A DNA stretch of 64,000 nucleotides from Dorea_A sp016295505 (GTDB lineage: Bacteria > Bacillota > Clostridia > Lachnospirales > Lachnospiraceae): assembly GCF_039832105.1 (NCBI RefSeq), contig NZ_JBDOHS010000003.1, positions 186,001-250,000 of the forward strand, written 5' to 3'. Every line of letters starts with the position of its first letter. The stretch's first letter is position 1. The notes under the pieces are model-generated. The model was not told the origin of the DNA. It did no database searches and worked only from the letters and a program-made list of their open reading frames with translations. This document shows positions 28,301 through 37,307 of this stretch, in pieces. Both the position numbers and the translations under genes were made by a program.

Positions 28301-28450
28301 AATAAAGGACTGGAGCAAAATATAGAGTCATCATTCTGAATATATAATTTCCATAAGAAAAGCCGAGGTAAGCGAGTAAGCGTCGAGGCGTTCTTATGGA
28401 AATTATATACTTCGAAATGAGCACATCAATATTTGCTCCAGTCCCTTATT
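28301..28450. repeat. 150-bp nested inverted repeat holding a dispersed hairpin element
   Basis: The 336-base gap between the amidase and channel genes holds this structure. Outer arms: AATAAAGGACTGGAGCAAA (28301-28319) with TTTGCTCCAGTCCCTTATT (28432-28450). Inner arms of 19 bases at 28341-28359 and 28391-28409 are perfectly complementary and enclose a 31-nt loop (28360-28390) that begins AAGCCGAGGTAAGCGAGT. The same loop and the flank CATCATTCTG recur at 45453-45536 in the opposite orientation with a different stem. The outer stem lies just after the amidase stop and may terminate that operon. Confidence 0.85.
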
Positions 28451-28466
28451 ACACGTTATTGTTACT

Positions 28467-29300
28467 TTATAATGTCATATACCGGTCGATTCCGTTGGCA
28501 ATTCCGGTCACGATCAGATTCTGATAGTCCTCGGATGCCATCCTCTGATCTTCATCCGGATTGGTCATATATCCCATCTCGACAATCGTACACGGAACCT
28601 GCGCCCAGTTGATTCCACTCATGGAATCCGTCTCCCAGACATATTCTTTTCTTGCTCCGGTCACGGCAACATATTCCTCCAGTACGCACTCAGCCAGAGC
28701 ATGACTCTTCTCATACAGTGCTCCGTTGTATGGGTTGGACGGCGTCTGGCAGATTGTCATCGCTCCATTTACACTGTGATCATCGGATCCATTGGCATGG
28801 ATCCTGACGAATACATCTGCACCGGCCTCATTGGCAACTGTTGCCCGCTCGGCATTGGATATATTCACCTCATTCATCTCGCGGATCATGATGACCTGGT
28901 AAGAACGCTTCTCCAGCTCCGTCTTCAGCTTCAATGCCACCTGCAGATTCAGTTCATATTCCGGCACACCTGTTGCTACGCCTGAAGTCCCACTGCTTAC
29001 TTTCGCCTTCGTCTCGGACGCACCCGGTCCCACCGGTTCCTGTTCATTATTCCCCTGACTCTGATGACCCGCATCAATCACCACGATTCCCTTGACTTCT
29101 GTCTGATTTTTTTCACTCTCCCCGGGCTCTTCCTCTTCTGTCTCCTGTTCTTCTTCCTGGATTTCCAGTTCTTCTGCTGTCTCCTGTGTACTCTCCTTAT
29201 CCTCTTCCGGCTCTGTCTCTTTCTTTCCACAGGCAGCAAGGAACAACGCAGCTCCCAGTACACAGATGACCATAATATATCGTGCAGATTTTTTTCTCAT
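28467..29300 (-). CDS. Lipoprotein N-acetylmuramoyl-L-alanine amidase (Amidase_3)
   Basis: A 277-residue lipoprotein with lipobox LAAC (residues 21-24), a Glu-rich spacer to about 68, and an Amidase_3 domain. The zinc ligands can be seen: His in VIDAGHQ, Glu in VPEYELNLQ, His in VRIHANGSD, and the catalytic Glu in IVEMGYMTNP. It should cleave the amide between muramic acid and the stem peptide at the cell surface. The ATG overlaps the stop of the beta-lactamase-like gene (ATGA), so it is translationally coupled as the last gene of a three-gene envelope operon. Confidence 0.92.
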   Translation of the reverse strand: MRKKSARYIMVICVLGAALFLAACGKKETEPEEDKESTQETAEELEIQEEEQETEEEEPGESEKNQTEVKGIVVIDAGHQSQGNNEQEPVGPGASETKAKVSSGTSGVATGVPEYELNLQVALKLKTELEKRSYQVIMIREMNEVNISNAERATVANEAGADVFVRIHANGSDDHSVNGAMTICQTPSNPYNGALYEKSHALAECVLEEYVAVTGARKEYVWETDSMSGINWAQVPCTIVEMGYMTNPDEDQRMASEDYQNLIVTGIANGIDRYMTL

Positions 29301-30211
29301 GACTGCCCACCGCCTTTCATATATTGATATACACCATCGGATACGTTGACGATCACCTGTCTTGCTGTTGAAACATCTGACAGTCCCTGCGTCATGATAC
29401 AGATAATGTATGGCTGCTGTTCCAGATACACGATTGCAACATCATTTTCCACATCCGCCAGCTCCCCGGTCTTATTGGCTACAACAACGTCCGCGGGAAC
29501 GCCTGCCGGAATCTTCGTGGTACGCTGCTGCTGCTTCATATATTCCACAATCTGAGAAGCTCCGGCAATCTGATTCTGATAAACATCCGTCAGAAATTTT
29601 CCGCAGTCCGCAACAGAAGTATAATTATCATCCTGGGCATTGGACGCCAGAAGCATGCGTCCCATATGCGACTCTGCATAACCGTGGGACTGACAATAGG
29701 CATTTACCTTTTCTCGCCCCGCAGCTCCGTCTCCTTTCCCCAGATACGTTACCAGCTGATTTGCAGCATCGTTATCACTTACTGTGATCATAGACTGCAT
29801 CAGACTGCTGATCTGTGTTTCATTCACCCCGTTTGCACAGAGTTCCTCATAATTCTCGTATACGCAACCGGCGATATACAACTTGATCAGACTTGCCGCC
29901 TGCATCTGATGCGACGAAACCGATGCATATTCTCCGGTCGCCGGTTTTTCTATATATACCGCCGTATCTCCCTTTCCTGCCAACGGATTTAAAAGCTCTG
30001 TGATCTTTTGTTCCAGATCTGTCATCTGCTTCCCGGAAGACTCCGGCTCTTTCGTCGTTTCCTCCGCCGAATCTTCTGTCTCTTCCTGCGTATCGATCAC
30101 CAGTTTTTCCGTCTTCTTTCCTGCATCCTCATCGCCGGATCCGGATGCACCGCATCCGACTCCTCCGACCGCTATAAGCACACATAATATTCCTACAAGA
30201 TACCTTTTCAT
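29297..30211 (-). CDS. Class A beta-lactamase-like serine hydrolase lipoprotein
   Basis: A 304-residue lipoprotein (lipobox VGVGC, Cys about residue 20) with an acidic linker and a penicillin-binding/beta-lactamase fold. The three signature motifs are present: SLIK (SxxK), SDN and KTGE. I see no obvious class A omega-loop ExxLN motif, so hydrolysis of beta-lactams is uncertain; it may be a carboxypeptidase-like or binding protein. Its partners are a YARHG-domain protein 27 bases upstream and a peptidoglycan amidase that overlaps downstream, which points to cell-wall processing. Confidence 0.87.
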   Translation of the reverse strand: MKRYLVGILCVLIAVGGVGCGASGSGDEDAGKKTEKLVIDTQEETEDSAEETTKEPESSGKQMTDLEQKITELLNPLAGKGDTAVYIEKPATGEYASVSSHQMQAASLIKLYIAGCVYENYEELCANGVNETQISSLMQSMITVSDNDAANQLVTYLGKGDGAAGREKVNAYCQSHGYAESHMGRMLLASNAQDDNYTSVADCGKFLTDVYQNQIAGASQIVEYMKQQQRTTKIPAGVPADVVVANKTGELADVENDVAIVYLEQQPYIICIMTQGLSDVSTARQVIVNVSDGVYQYMKGGGQS

Positions 30212-30238
30212 ACTTAACTCCCCTGATATGTCTGTCTC

Positions 30239-30949
30239 TTACTGATCCAGCTGATAACCGTTTGGATTCATGGAGAACTCCACCTGACGCAGCAGTTCGG
30301 CATTCTTCTTCTCATAGTCATTCAGCACGGAAGCACTGTAATTCGCATCAAAATCATCCGGATCATAGGTTCCCTGATACCAGGATTTGGAAGTGAAATA
30401 GTTCGTCAGTTCCTGAGACTTGAACCGCCTTCCATGTCTTGCATAGATCTCATTTTTGGCATAATTGATCTCCTGTATCGTCATTCCGGCAAGATCTGCC
30501 TGTGTCAGATAAGTCGCATTACTGTTCGGAAGAATATAATCCTGCTCCAGAAGGCTCTGCACCTCCGGTTCCTCTTCCACAATTTCTTCCTCTTCCGTCT
30601 CCTCTTCCATCACATCCTCTTTCGGCTCTTCCTCTTCGTCTTCCTCATCCAGAATCGCCTGTATCTCATCCAGTTCCTTCGTGTTCTTTGGTTCATTCAT
30701 CTTCTTTACCGCCAGACCGATCAATGCAGCAACCAGAAGAACTACAACGATTGCAACCACCGTATACAGATCCTTCCATTCCTTCTTCAGTTTCTGAATC
30801 GGAGAAAGATTCTGTTCCGGCGGATTCTGATCATATGTATTCTGGTTATATGTGTTTTGATCATACATATTCTGGTTCATCTGCGCACCACAGTTCGTAC
30901 AGAATCTCGCGCCGTCCGGCATCTCTTTTCCACATTGTGTACATCTCAT
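30239..30949 (-). CDS. Zinc-ribbon, single-pass membrane protein with YARHG domain
   Basis: A 236-residue protein: an N-terminal zinc ribbon (CTQCG and CTNCG), an Asn/Gln/Tyr-rich stretch (NQNTYDQN), one membrane helix (YTVVAIVVVLLVAALIGLAV), a very acidic linker and a C-terminal YARHG domain (KNEIYARHGRRFK). The zinc ribbon should be inside and YARHG outside; YARHG is thought to act at the cell wall. I use the second ATG (30949), 8 bases after GAGGAGG; the first (30955) is only 2 bases away. First gene of the envelope lipoprotein operon. Confidence 0.88.
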   Translation of the reverse strand: MRCTQCGKEMPDGARFCTNCGAQMNQNMYDQNTYNQNTYDQNPPEQNLSPIQKLKKEWKDLYTVVAIVVVLLVAALIGLAVKKMNEPKNTKELDEIQAILDEEDEEEEPKEDVMEEETEEEEIVEEEPEVQSLLEQDYILPNSNATYLTQADLAGMTIQEINYAKNEIYARHGRRFKSQELTNYFTSKSWYQGTYDPDDFDANYSASVLNDYEKKNAELLRQVEFSMNPNGYQLDQ

Positions 30950-31012
30950 ATCCATTCCTCCTCATAAAACACCTGACACATGATATATTGTGATTCGTAT
31001 TCTTCTCTTTCT

Positions 31013-31630
31013 CTAATCCCCACTCAACGCCGTTTCAAATAATCTCAGATTTTCTGCCAGCTTCTCCTGATCCATGGAGAGAATCGCTTCCTTCGGAAAC
31101 AGACCGCCGGCAGTTCCGACATACCGATATCCGGATGCAAGGGCTTCCTTTACATTATCCCGATGAATCCCTCCCACTGCCATCAAAGCAAGATCTCCCA
31201 ATGGTTCACAGACCTTTTTTGCATAGCCGAAGCTTAATTCATTCGCCGGAAACACCTTGATGATGTCCGCTCCTTTTTCTATCTGATCCGCGATCTCGGA
31301 CGGCGTAAATGCTCCCGGCACTGAGAGGATCCCCTGATCCCGGCAATGCTGCAGCATCTGCTCTGTCATCATCCGCGGAGACAGAACAAATTCTGCTCCT
31401 GCGTCAATTGCTTTTAACAGCTCATCATAGGTCTGAACCGTTCCGGCACCGATATTCAGTCTTCCGCGATATTCTGCGGAGATCTTCCGGATAATATCAT
31501 AAGCATTCTCTGTATTGAGTGCGATCTCCATATTGCGTACATACTGACTGTCCAGAAGTACTTCCGCCACACTCCTCACCTGCTCGTATGTATATTTCCG
31601 GAGAATCATTGTTACCTTGCCAAATGTCAT
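31013..31630 (-). CDS. KDPG/KHG aldolase family protein
   Basis: A 205-residue TIM-barrel aldolase. Signatures are GAGTVQTYDE, EFVLSPRMM, SVPGAFTPSEI and the Schiff-base lysine region IIKVFPANE, followed by AVGGIHRDN. The family cleaves 2-keto-3-deoxy-6-phosphogluconate (or a related keto acid) to pyruvate and an aldehyde phosphate. No kinase or dehydratase of the Entner-Doudoroff type is adjacent, so the substrate is open. Starts with AAGGAGG, 27 bases after the Uma2 gene, and could be co-transcribed with it. Confidence 0.9.
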   Translation of the reverse strand: MTFGKVTMILRKYTYEQVRSVAEVLLDSQYVRNMEIALNTENAYDIIRKISAEYRGRLNIGAGTVQTYDELLKAIDAGAEFVLSPRMMTEQMLQHCRDQGILSVPGAFTPSEIADQIEKGADIIKVFPANELSFGYAKKVCEPLGDLALMAVGGIHRDNVKEALASGYRYVGTAGGLFPKEAILSMDQEKLAENLRLFETALSGD

Positions 31631-31657
31631 TATCGTTACCTCCTTTTTCTTCTCTGT

Positions 31658-32458
31658 TTACAGACTGTTGTCAGGATATAAAAAGCTGACGTATTCATAT
31701 ATTTCCGTAAAATCCACTTCACACTCACCGTCAAAGATCCCGACCGGTACTTTGTGCTCGAATGTATACATGACCGGAAATATATCCTTTTCAAATTCGT
31801 ATACATACACTCTTTTTTTTACAGGATCTACGATCCAGTATTCTCTGACTCCCGCATTCATATATTTCCCCATTTTGAGTGAAACGTCTCTTCTCTGTGT
31901 TGCGGGAGACAATACTTCAGCCACCAGATCCGGTGCACCGGCTACTCTTCCATTCCGGAACTTGCTCCGGTCGCATATGATAGATACATCCGGCTGAACC
32001 ATTGTTTTTTCATCACAATCCAATTGTACATCAAGTGGTGCAGTTATTGTAATACATTTTCCATGTTTTTTCCGGATATATTCACGAAATCGCATATTAA
32101 TCTCATCACAGATCAGCTGATGCACATCCGAGGGGGAAGCCATCTCATAGATTGTTCCGTCAATCAGTTCCACTCTCACCTCCTGTGGAAATGCCAGATA
32201 ATCCAAAACATCATATTCCCCCTGACGCTTTGACGCCTGATATTCTGTCGATTCTTCTTTGATCACAGAAGCATCCGGCACGGATCGCAATGGACGAAAG
32301 ACAAGTTCCAGTGCCTGCAGCGTCTCATATCTCGGCGATTTTGTAATGCCTCCTAATACCTTCTGTACCGTTCCGACCGGGAGTCCGGATAGTTCAGCTA
32401 TCTTTTCGTAAGAATATCCCAATTCTTTTTTCCAGGCACGCATTTCTTCTATTGTCAT
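31658..32458 (-). CDS. HTH-Uma2 (DUF820) family nuclease-fold protein
   Basis: A 266-residue protein. Residues 1-50 form a helix-turn-helix (YSYEKIAELSGLPVGTVQKVL). The rest is a Uma2 domain of the restriction-endonuclease fold: VELIDGTIYEMASPS, QPDVSIICD, LVAEVLSPAT, and GVREYWIVDP. Uma2 proteins are abundant but their function is unproven. A frame-consistent ATG 12 codons upstream (32494) coincides with the likely transcription start of a TTGATA-17-TAGAAT promoter on the minus strand, leaving no leader, so I prefer 32458. The HTH suggests DNA binding or self-regulation. Confidence 0.85.
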   Translation of the reverse strand: MTIEEMRAWKKELGYSYEKIAELSGLPVGTVQKVLGGITKSPRYETLQALELVFRPLRSVPDASVIKEESTEYQASKRQGEYDVLDYLAFPQEVRVELIDGTIYEMASPSDVHQLICDEINMRFREYIRKKHGKCITITAPLDVQLDCDEKTMVQPDVSIICDRSKFRNGRVAGAPDLVAEVLSPATQRRDVSLKMGKYMNAGVREYWIVDPVKKRVYVYEFEKDIFPVMYTFEHKVPVGIFDGECEVDFTEIYEYVSFLYPDNSL

Positions 32459-32559
32459 ATACCTTACCACTCCATCACTTTCTGATTTATCCATATTCTA
32501 TCATATTTCTATCCATTTATCAATCTTTTATCCATTTCACACAGGCGCATGACATAACA

Positions 32560-32593
32560 AAGCAGGGCATATGCCACAGCATACACCCTGCTT
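32560..32593 (-). terminator. Probable terminator after pgi
   Basis: AAGCAGGG (32560-32567) pairs with CCCTGCTT (32586-32593), with an inner ATGC/GCAT pair. It lies about 45 bases past the pgi stop on the minus strand. The T run after it is short (TTTGTT), so termination strength is uncertain. Confidence 0.6.
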
Positions 32594-32634
32594 ATACGAC
32601 TGTTTTTACAATCTCAGATCACTTTTCTGTAAAT

Positions 32635-34215
32635 TTAAATATTCAGCAGATCGCTGTATACCTTCAGCGCCCCGTCTGTCTCATGAGCAAGTACGCGTTT
32701 TGCAAGTACTTTTCCAAGCTGCACGCCTTCCTGGTCAAAGCTGTTCAGGTTCCATACGAATCCCTGGAACATCACTTTATTCTCAAAGTGTGACAGGAGT
32801 GCTCCCAGTGCTTCCGGAGTCAGCTTCTCTCCGATGATGATGCTGGACGGACGACCGCCTTCAAACTTCTTATTGCGGTTTTCGTCATCTTTTCCACATG
32901 CAAATGCCACAATCTGCGCTGCCACGTTCGCACACAGCTTCTGCTGGCTTGTGCTGCCCTGAATCACAACATCCTGCTCCATCTGGTTGTTCTTAAATCC
33001 GACAAACTGAAGCGGAACAATATCCGTTCCCTGATGCAGTAACTGATAGAAGGAGTGCTGTCCGTTTGTTCCCGGTTCACCAAAGATCACCGGACCCGTC
33101 GGGTAATTTACCGGCTCACCGAAGCGGTTTACAGACTTTCCGTTGGATTCCATATCCAGCTGCTGCAGATGTGCCGGGAAGCGGCTCAATGCCTGTGAAT
33201 ACGGAAGAACAGCAGTATCCGGATATCCAAGCACATTACGCTCATATACTCCGATCAGTGCATCCAGCATTGCCGGATTCTTTAACAGATCCTTTTCTTT
33301 TGCAAGCTCATCCTCTGCTGCTGCACCTGCCAGGAACTGTGCAAATACTTCCGGTCCGAATGCGAGTGACAGTACGGCTCCTCCTACTGCAGATGAGGAA
33401 GAGTAACGTCCGCCGATATAATCATCCATAAAGAATGCTGCAAGATAATCATCGCTCTTTGCCAGAGGGGATGTCTCACTGGTAACTGCGATCATATGCT
33501 TTGACGGATCCAGTCCTGCTTTTTCCAGAGCATCTTTCACAAAAGATTCATTCGTCAGTGTTTCAAGGGTTGTACCGGACTTTGATACCAGTACAAAGAT
33601 AGAATGTGCAACATCAATCTTACTTAAAACTCCGGATGCATCATCCGGGTCAACATTACTGATGAATTCTGCCTTCATCTTCAATGTATCATTTACTTTT
33701 GCCCAGTTTTCAAGCGCTATATAAATCGCACGAGGTCCGAGGTCACTTCCGCCGATACCGATCTGAACAACCGTTGTAAACTTTTCGCCGGCCGCATTGG
33801 TGATCTCTCCGGCATGTACTTTATTAGCAAATTCTGCAATCTTTGTCTGCTGTTCCACATAGAAAGCGCGTTTGTCAACGCCATCTGCAACAACCGGTTC
33901 TCCCAGCTGTCCACGGGTCAGCTGATGAAGCACCAGACGTTTTTCTCCGGTATTGATCATCTCACCATTATAAAGAGCTTCGTACTTTTCTGTAAGCTGA
34001 GCTTCCTCCGCCAATTTTGCAAGGACGTTCAGGATATTATCATCCACCTGCTTTGCCCCATAATTATATGCGAGACCTTCTGCCATCGGCACACTGTATT
34101 TTTTTACACGCTCTGCACCGTTTTCTCCGGACATTGCCTCGGCAAGATTAACCTGCTCCACAGCCTGCAGCTCCTTATATGAAGCAAGTGTATCCAAATT
34201 GTTCCAAGTAACCAT
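32635..34215 (-). CDS. pgi: Glucose-6-phosphate isomerase
   Basis: A 526-residue enzyme that interconverts glucose-6-phosphate and fructose-6-phosphate in glycolysis. Clear signatures: IGIGGSDLGPRA, LVSKSGTTLETL, DMESNGKSVN, and the active-site GEPGTNGQHSFYQLLHQG. Length fits the long (about 530) class rather than the 450-residue Bacillus type. The start has GAGGAGG upstream. It appears as a single-gene unit, with a hairpin after it. Confidence 0.97.
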   Translation of the reverse strand: MVTWNNLDTLASYKELQAVEQVNLAEAMSGENGAERVKKYSVPMAEGLAYNYGAKQVDDNILNVLAKLAEEAQLTEKYEALYNGEMINTGEKRLVLHQLTRGQLGEPVVADGVDKRAFYVEQQTKIAEFANKVHAGEITNAAGEKFTTVVQIGIGGSDLGPRAIYIALENWAKVNDTLKMKAEFISNVDPDDASGVLSKIDVAHSIFVLVSKSGTTLETLTNESFVKDALEKAGLDPSKHMIAVTSETSPLAKSDDYLAAFFMDDYIGGRYSSSSAVGGAVLSLAFGPEVFAQFLAGAAAEDELAKEKDLLKNPAMLDALIGVYERNVLGYPDTAVLPYSQALSRFPAHLQQLDMESNGKSVNRFGEPVNYPTGPVIFGEPGTNGQHSFYQLLHQGTDIVPLQFVGFKNNQMEQDVVIQGSTSQQKLCANVAAQIVAFACGKDDENRNKKFEGGRPSSIIIGEKLTPEALGALLSHFENKVMFQGFVWNLNSFDQEGVQLGKVLAKRVLAHETDGALKVYSDLLNI

Positions 34216-34349
34216 ATCAGATTCCTCCTCATTACGAAAGTGTTCTTTTACTTCCTGAAATATTTCACAAAAAAATTATACTATTAAACATCCCCAAATT
34301 CAAGTCAATACAGAGTAAAGCCTGTAATCGTCTATCCTTCCCGAAGAGA

Positions 34350-35165
34350 CTACCGCAGCAGAAAACTGTCGAATATGAACAGATCAAACTGTGACCTTAC
34401 ACGTTCGTACTGCTTCTGGTTTTTCACCGTCCATGCAACAGACAGTGCACCGAGCTTCCGGCAGATACGACGTGAAATATTTCCCGCATCCCTGTGGCAG
34501 TAAGCAATAAAGTCCGGCCTGGTCACAAAATTCGTGAGAAGATACGTCACGATCTTCAGCACCGGATTCTTTTTTCCACCCTTTGCGAAGTCTTCACTCA
34601 GCTGTCCTCTCACGATATCGGGACGATGTTTCCGATACCACCGAAGCGCAAACGGATGGAACGATTCGACACAGTATCTCCCCTTATAATGCTTCAGGAT
34701 CCGGTTGCCAAGCTCACAGATGACAGTGTCTGCCCGATCCATTTTATATTCAATGATCAGTGGTACTTTTCCATTGACTACACTGAGTACTTTTTCCAGC
34801 GTAGGGATCGTCTGATCCGAGTCTGCAAGCCTTAGTTTCTGCAGCTCTTCCCACGTATATTCCCAGATATTCCCCTCCACATTACACATCCTTTTCAGGG
34901 AGGCATCATGAAAGACCACCGGAACATCATCCTTTGTAAGCTGAATGTCAAACTCGATCCCATATCCTGCTTCGACTGCTTTTCGAATTGCATTTACAGA
35001 ATTTTCCGGCGCATTTGTCCGATTGTCGAACAGACCCCTGTGTGCATAATATACGCCCAGAAACCCGGAAATATCCGGCCTGCCGAATATCCGCGGGCAG
35101 ATCATATACAGATAACCTGCCGAAAGTATCATTAAAATCCCGAAAATAATCATCAAACTCTTCAT
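34350..35165 (-). CDS. Membrane-anchored glycerophosphodiester phosphodiesterase
   Basis: A 271-residue GDPD-family enzyme with an N-terminal membrane helix (SLMIIFGILMILSAGYLYMI). Catalytic and metal motifs are visible: YYAHRGLFDN with NAPENS, GIEFDIQLTKD (Glu and Asp metal ligands) and VVFHDAS; a later Glu-containing EYKMD follows. It splits glycerophosphodiesters to glycerol-3-phosphate and an alcohol, probably outside the membrane. I use the ATG at 35165 behind AGAGGCGG; the alternative TTG at 35183 has no ribosome site. Confidence 0.92.
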   Translation of the reverse strand: MKSLMIIFGILMILSAGYLYMICPRIFGRPDISGFLGVYYAHRGLFDNRTNAPENSVNAIRKAVEAGYGIEFDIQLTKDDVPVVFHDASLKRMCNVEGNIWEYTWEELQKLRLADSDQTIPTLEKVLSVVNGKVPLIIEYKMDRADTVICELGNRILKHYKGRYCVESFHPFALRWYRKHRPDIVRGQLSEDFAKGGKKNPVLKIVTYLLTNFVTRPDFIAYCHRDAGNISRRICRKLGALSVAWTVKNQKQYERVRSQFDLFIFDSFLLR

Positions 35166-35296
35166 ATTCCGCCTCTGATCCAATTTTATTGTCTCTTATT
35201 GTCGTTACCTAGTATAGCACTGAAAAACAGGGAAAAAAAGAGAAATGCTTTCACTTTGTAACATTGTTTTGTTTTTGCATTATCTGCATGTATTTA

Positions 35297-35325
35297 TTGT
35301 ACAATTTTTTCATTCATGATATAAT
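35297..35325 (+). promoter_or_regulatory. Promoter of the tandem AraC genes
   Basis: TTGTAC (35297-35302), a 17-base spacer and TGATATAAT with a perfect TATAAT at 35320-35325. About 50 bases upstream of the first AraC start codon. Confidence 0.75.
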
Positions 35326-35377
35326 AGTACAAATATCACGTGCAAATAATACAAAACAACACACAAAGGAGATCCCC

Positions 35378-36292
35378 ATGGCATACATCGGCGTACATCT
35401 GGAAAATTCTATTTCTATCGATGAATTATATACCGTCCATTATTTTGAATACATGAGCACCTTTTCATTTGCAGGAGAATCTCATGATTTCTGGGAATTT
35501 CTCTATGTCGACAAAGGCGAGATTCACGTCACTGCCGATTCTCTTCGCACAACACTGAAAAAAGGAGATATTATATTTCATAAGCCAAATGAATTTCACA
35601 ATGTAGAAGCCACCGGAACGATTGCTCCGAATCTTGTCGTTGTGTCTTTCTCTTCTTCCAGTCCGGTAATGGGATTTTTTGAAAATAAATGTTTCCACAT
35701 TGATGAGGCGGAACGCAGTCTGCTCGCAGAGATCATCACGGAGGCCAGAAACTGCTTTTCCATGCGTCTGGACGATCCATATCTTACGCATATGGTGAAA
35801 AAATCACCGGAAGTCTTCGGTTCGGAACAGATGCTCCGGATTCTTCTGGAACATTTTCTGATCCATATTGTAAGACGCCTGTCGACGCCCGCAATTCTGC
35901 AGAAGGATATTCCAAGGCAACTGCAGAAAACCACCAAAAGTCACAGTGACAGCGAGGTATTCAACCGTGTGATCCATTATCTGGAACAGAATCTGAGCCG
36001 TCACATCTCGCTGGAACAGATCTGCCGCGACAATCTGATCGGGCGATCCCAGCTGCAGAAGCTCTTTCACGACAGGACGCAAAAGGGTGTGATTGAGTAT
36101 TTTTCGGAGATGAAGATTGATGCGGCCAAACAGATGATCCGCACAGAGCATATGAACTTTACACAGATTTCCCAACAGCTTGGGTACTCTTCCATCCACT
36201 ACTTCTCACGGCAGTTTAAAAAAATAGCCGGTATGACACCTTCAGAGTATGCTTCTTCTATTAAGGCAATGGCGAAAGGAGGTTTTGAATAA
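35378..36292 (+). CDS. AraC-family transcription regulator, first of a tandem pair
   Basis: A 304-residue regulator: an N-terminal cupin (FYxxDFW-like pattern HDFWEFLYVDKGEIHV, then GDIIFHKPNEFHNV) for ligand sensing, and a C-terminal double HTH (about 200-300; LGYSSIHYFSRQFKKIAGMTP). The ATG at 35378 has AAAGGAGA 5 bases upstream. It overlaps directly into a paralogous AraC gene (stop TAA and next ATG adjoin). It faces the ABC importer at 37.3-40.4 kb, whose promoter carries 21-bp-spaced direct repeats typical of AraC-type operators, so that is the likely target. Confidence 0.92.
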   Translation: MAYIGVHLENSISIDELYTVHYFEYMSTFSFAGESHDFWEFLYVDKGEIHVTADSLRTTLKKGDIIFHKPNEFHNVEATGTIAPNLVVVSFSSSSPVMGFFENKCFHIDEAERSLLAEIITEARNCFSMRLDDPYLTHMVKKSPEVFGSEQMLRILLEHFLIHIVRRLSTPAILQKDIPRQLQKTTKSHSDSEVFNRVIHYLEQNLSRHISLEQICRDNLIGRSQLQKLFHDRTQKGVIEYFSEMKIDAAKQMIRTEHMNFTQISQQLGYSSIHYFSRQFKKIAGMTPSEYASSIKAMAKGGFE

Positions 36293-37231
36293 ATGGCGGA
36301 AAAATTATCTATGCAGCAGAAAGAATATCAGAGCATTATTCTCAAGCAGGAAATTAATATTACCAATATCTATTCGATTCATTATTTTGAATACTCCCGC
36401 GACTTTGTATTCGAAGGCGAATCCCACAACTTCTGGGAACTGCTGTTTGTGGATTCCGGTGTGATCGAAGTCACGGCGGATGAGAAAAAGTTTCCGCTCG
36501 AAAGCGGAGAGATCGTCTTTCACAAACCCAATGAGTTTCATGCACTTCGTTCCAACGGGAAAAGTGCTCCCAACCTCATTGTAGTTTCCTTCGACTGTAC
36601 GGCTCCGTGCATGAGTTTTTTTGAAAATAAAGTCCTTCGCGCAAATGATCTCGAGACTCAGTACCTCAGCCAGATCATTACGGAAGCGAAACGTACCTTC
36701 TACACTCCGCTGAATCACCCTTATGTTTCCAGGCTCCGGCGATTCACGAATACACCTTTCGGAAGTGAGCAGATCATCAAGGCTTCCCTGGAACTGCTTC
36801 TGTTAAACATGCTCCGCCGCTGTGCGCATTCTACAGATGTTCAGCGATTTCCTACGGGCGCAGTTACCCGTACCAAACGAAATGACAAAAAACTACTGGA
36901 ACAGGTAACTCTTTACCTTTCCAATCATGTCTATGACACTCTGACTGTCGCAGACATATGCCGTGACAACATCATCAGCCGTACACAGCTTCAGCAATTA
37001 TTCCATCAGCACAAGGGCTGTGGTGTCATCGAGTTCTTTTCCCGTCTGAAAATCGAGACGGCAAAGCAGCTGATCCGGGAAGGCCAGTATACATTTTCAC
37101 AGATTGCGAATATTCTGAACTATTCATCCTACCAGTACTTCTCTTTGCAATTCAAAAAATATACACGTATGTCTCCTTCCGAATACAGTTCATCAACCAA
37201 ATACTTCAATACCAATCAGGCAGAAGAATAA
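36293..37231 (+). CDS. AraC-family transcription regulator, second of a tandem pair
   Basis: A 312-residue paralogue of the preceding gene; the cupin parts match closely (YSIHYFEY and ESHNFWELLFVD against YTVHYFEY and ESHDFWEFLYVD). The HTH region ends FSLQFKKYTRMSPSEYS. AAAGGAGG lies inside the end of the first gene, so the pair is translated together. Two divergent copies may form a heterodimer or read two ligands. The gene is followed by a bidirectional terminator facing the ABC permease gene. Confidence 0.92.
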   Translation: MAEKLSMQQKEYQSIILKQEINITNIYSIHYFEYSRDFVFEGESHNFWELLFVDSGVIEVTADEKKFPLESGEIVFHKPNEFHALRSNGKSAPNLIVVSFDCTAPCMSFFENKVLRANDLETQYLSQIITEAKRTFYTPLNHPYVSRLRRFTNTPFGSEQIIKASLELLLLNMLRRCAHSTDVQRFPTGAVTRTKRNDKKLLEQVTLYLSNHVYDTLTVADICRDNIISRTQLQQLFHQHKGCGVIEFFSRLKIETAKQLIREGQYTFSQIANILNYSSYQYFSLQFKKYTRMSPSEYSSSTKYFNTNQAEE

Positions 37232-37244
37232 ATTTTCTTACCAC

Positions 37245-37293
37245 AAAAAAGACTGCTGCAGAATTGATATCCAGATTCTGCAACAGTCTTTTA
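37245..37293. terminator. Bidirectional terminator between AraC pair and ABC operon
   Basis: AAAAGACTGCTGCAGAAT pairs with ATTCTGCAACAGTCTTTT around a 10-base loop, with A and T runs on the two sides. It serves both convergent units and shares the GACTGCTG stem base with the terminators at 12675 and 47903. Confidence 0.9.
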
Positions 37294-37307
37294 TATTATG
37301 TTATGTT

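Noticed and set aside
28301..28450. tRNA or riboswitch in the 28.3-kb gap
   Set aside because: The long single hairpin does not fit a cloverleaf, has no T-loop consensus, and no known riboswitch core was recognised.
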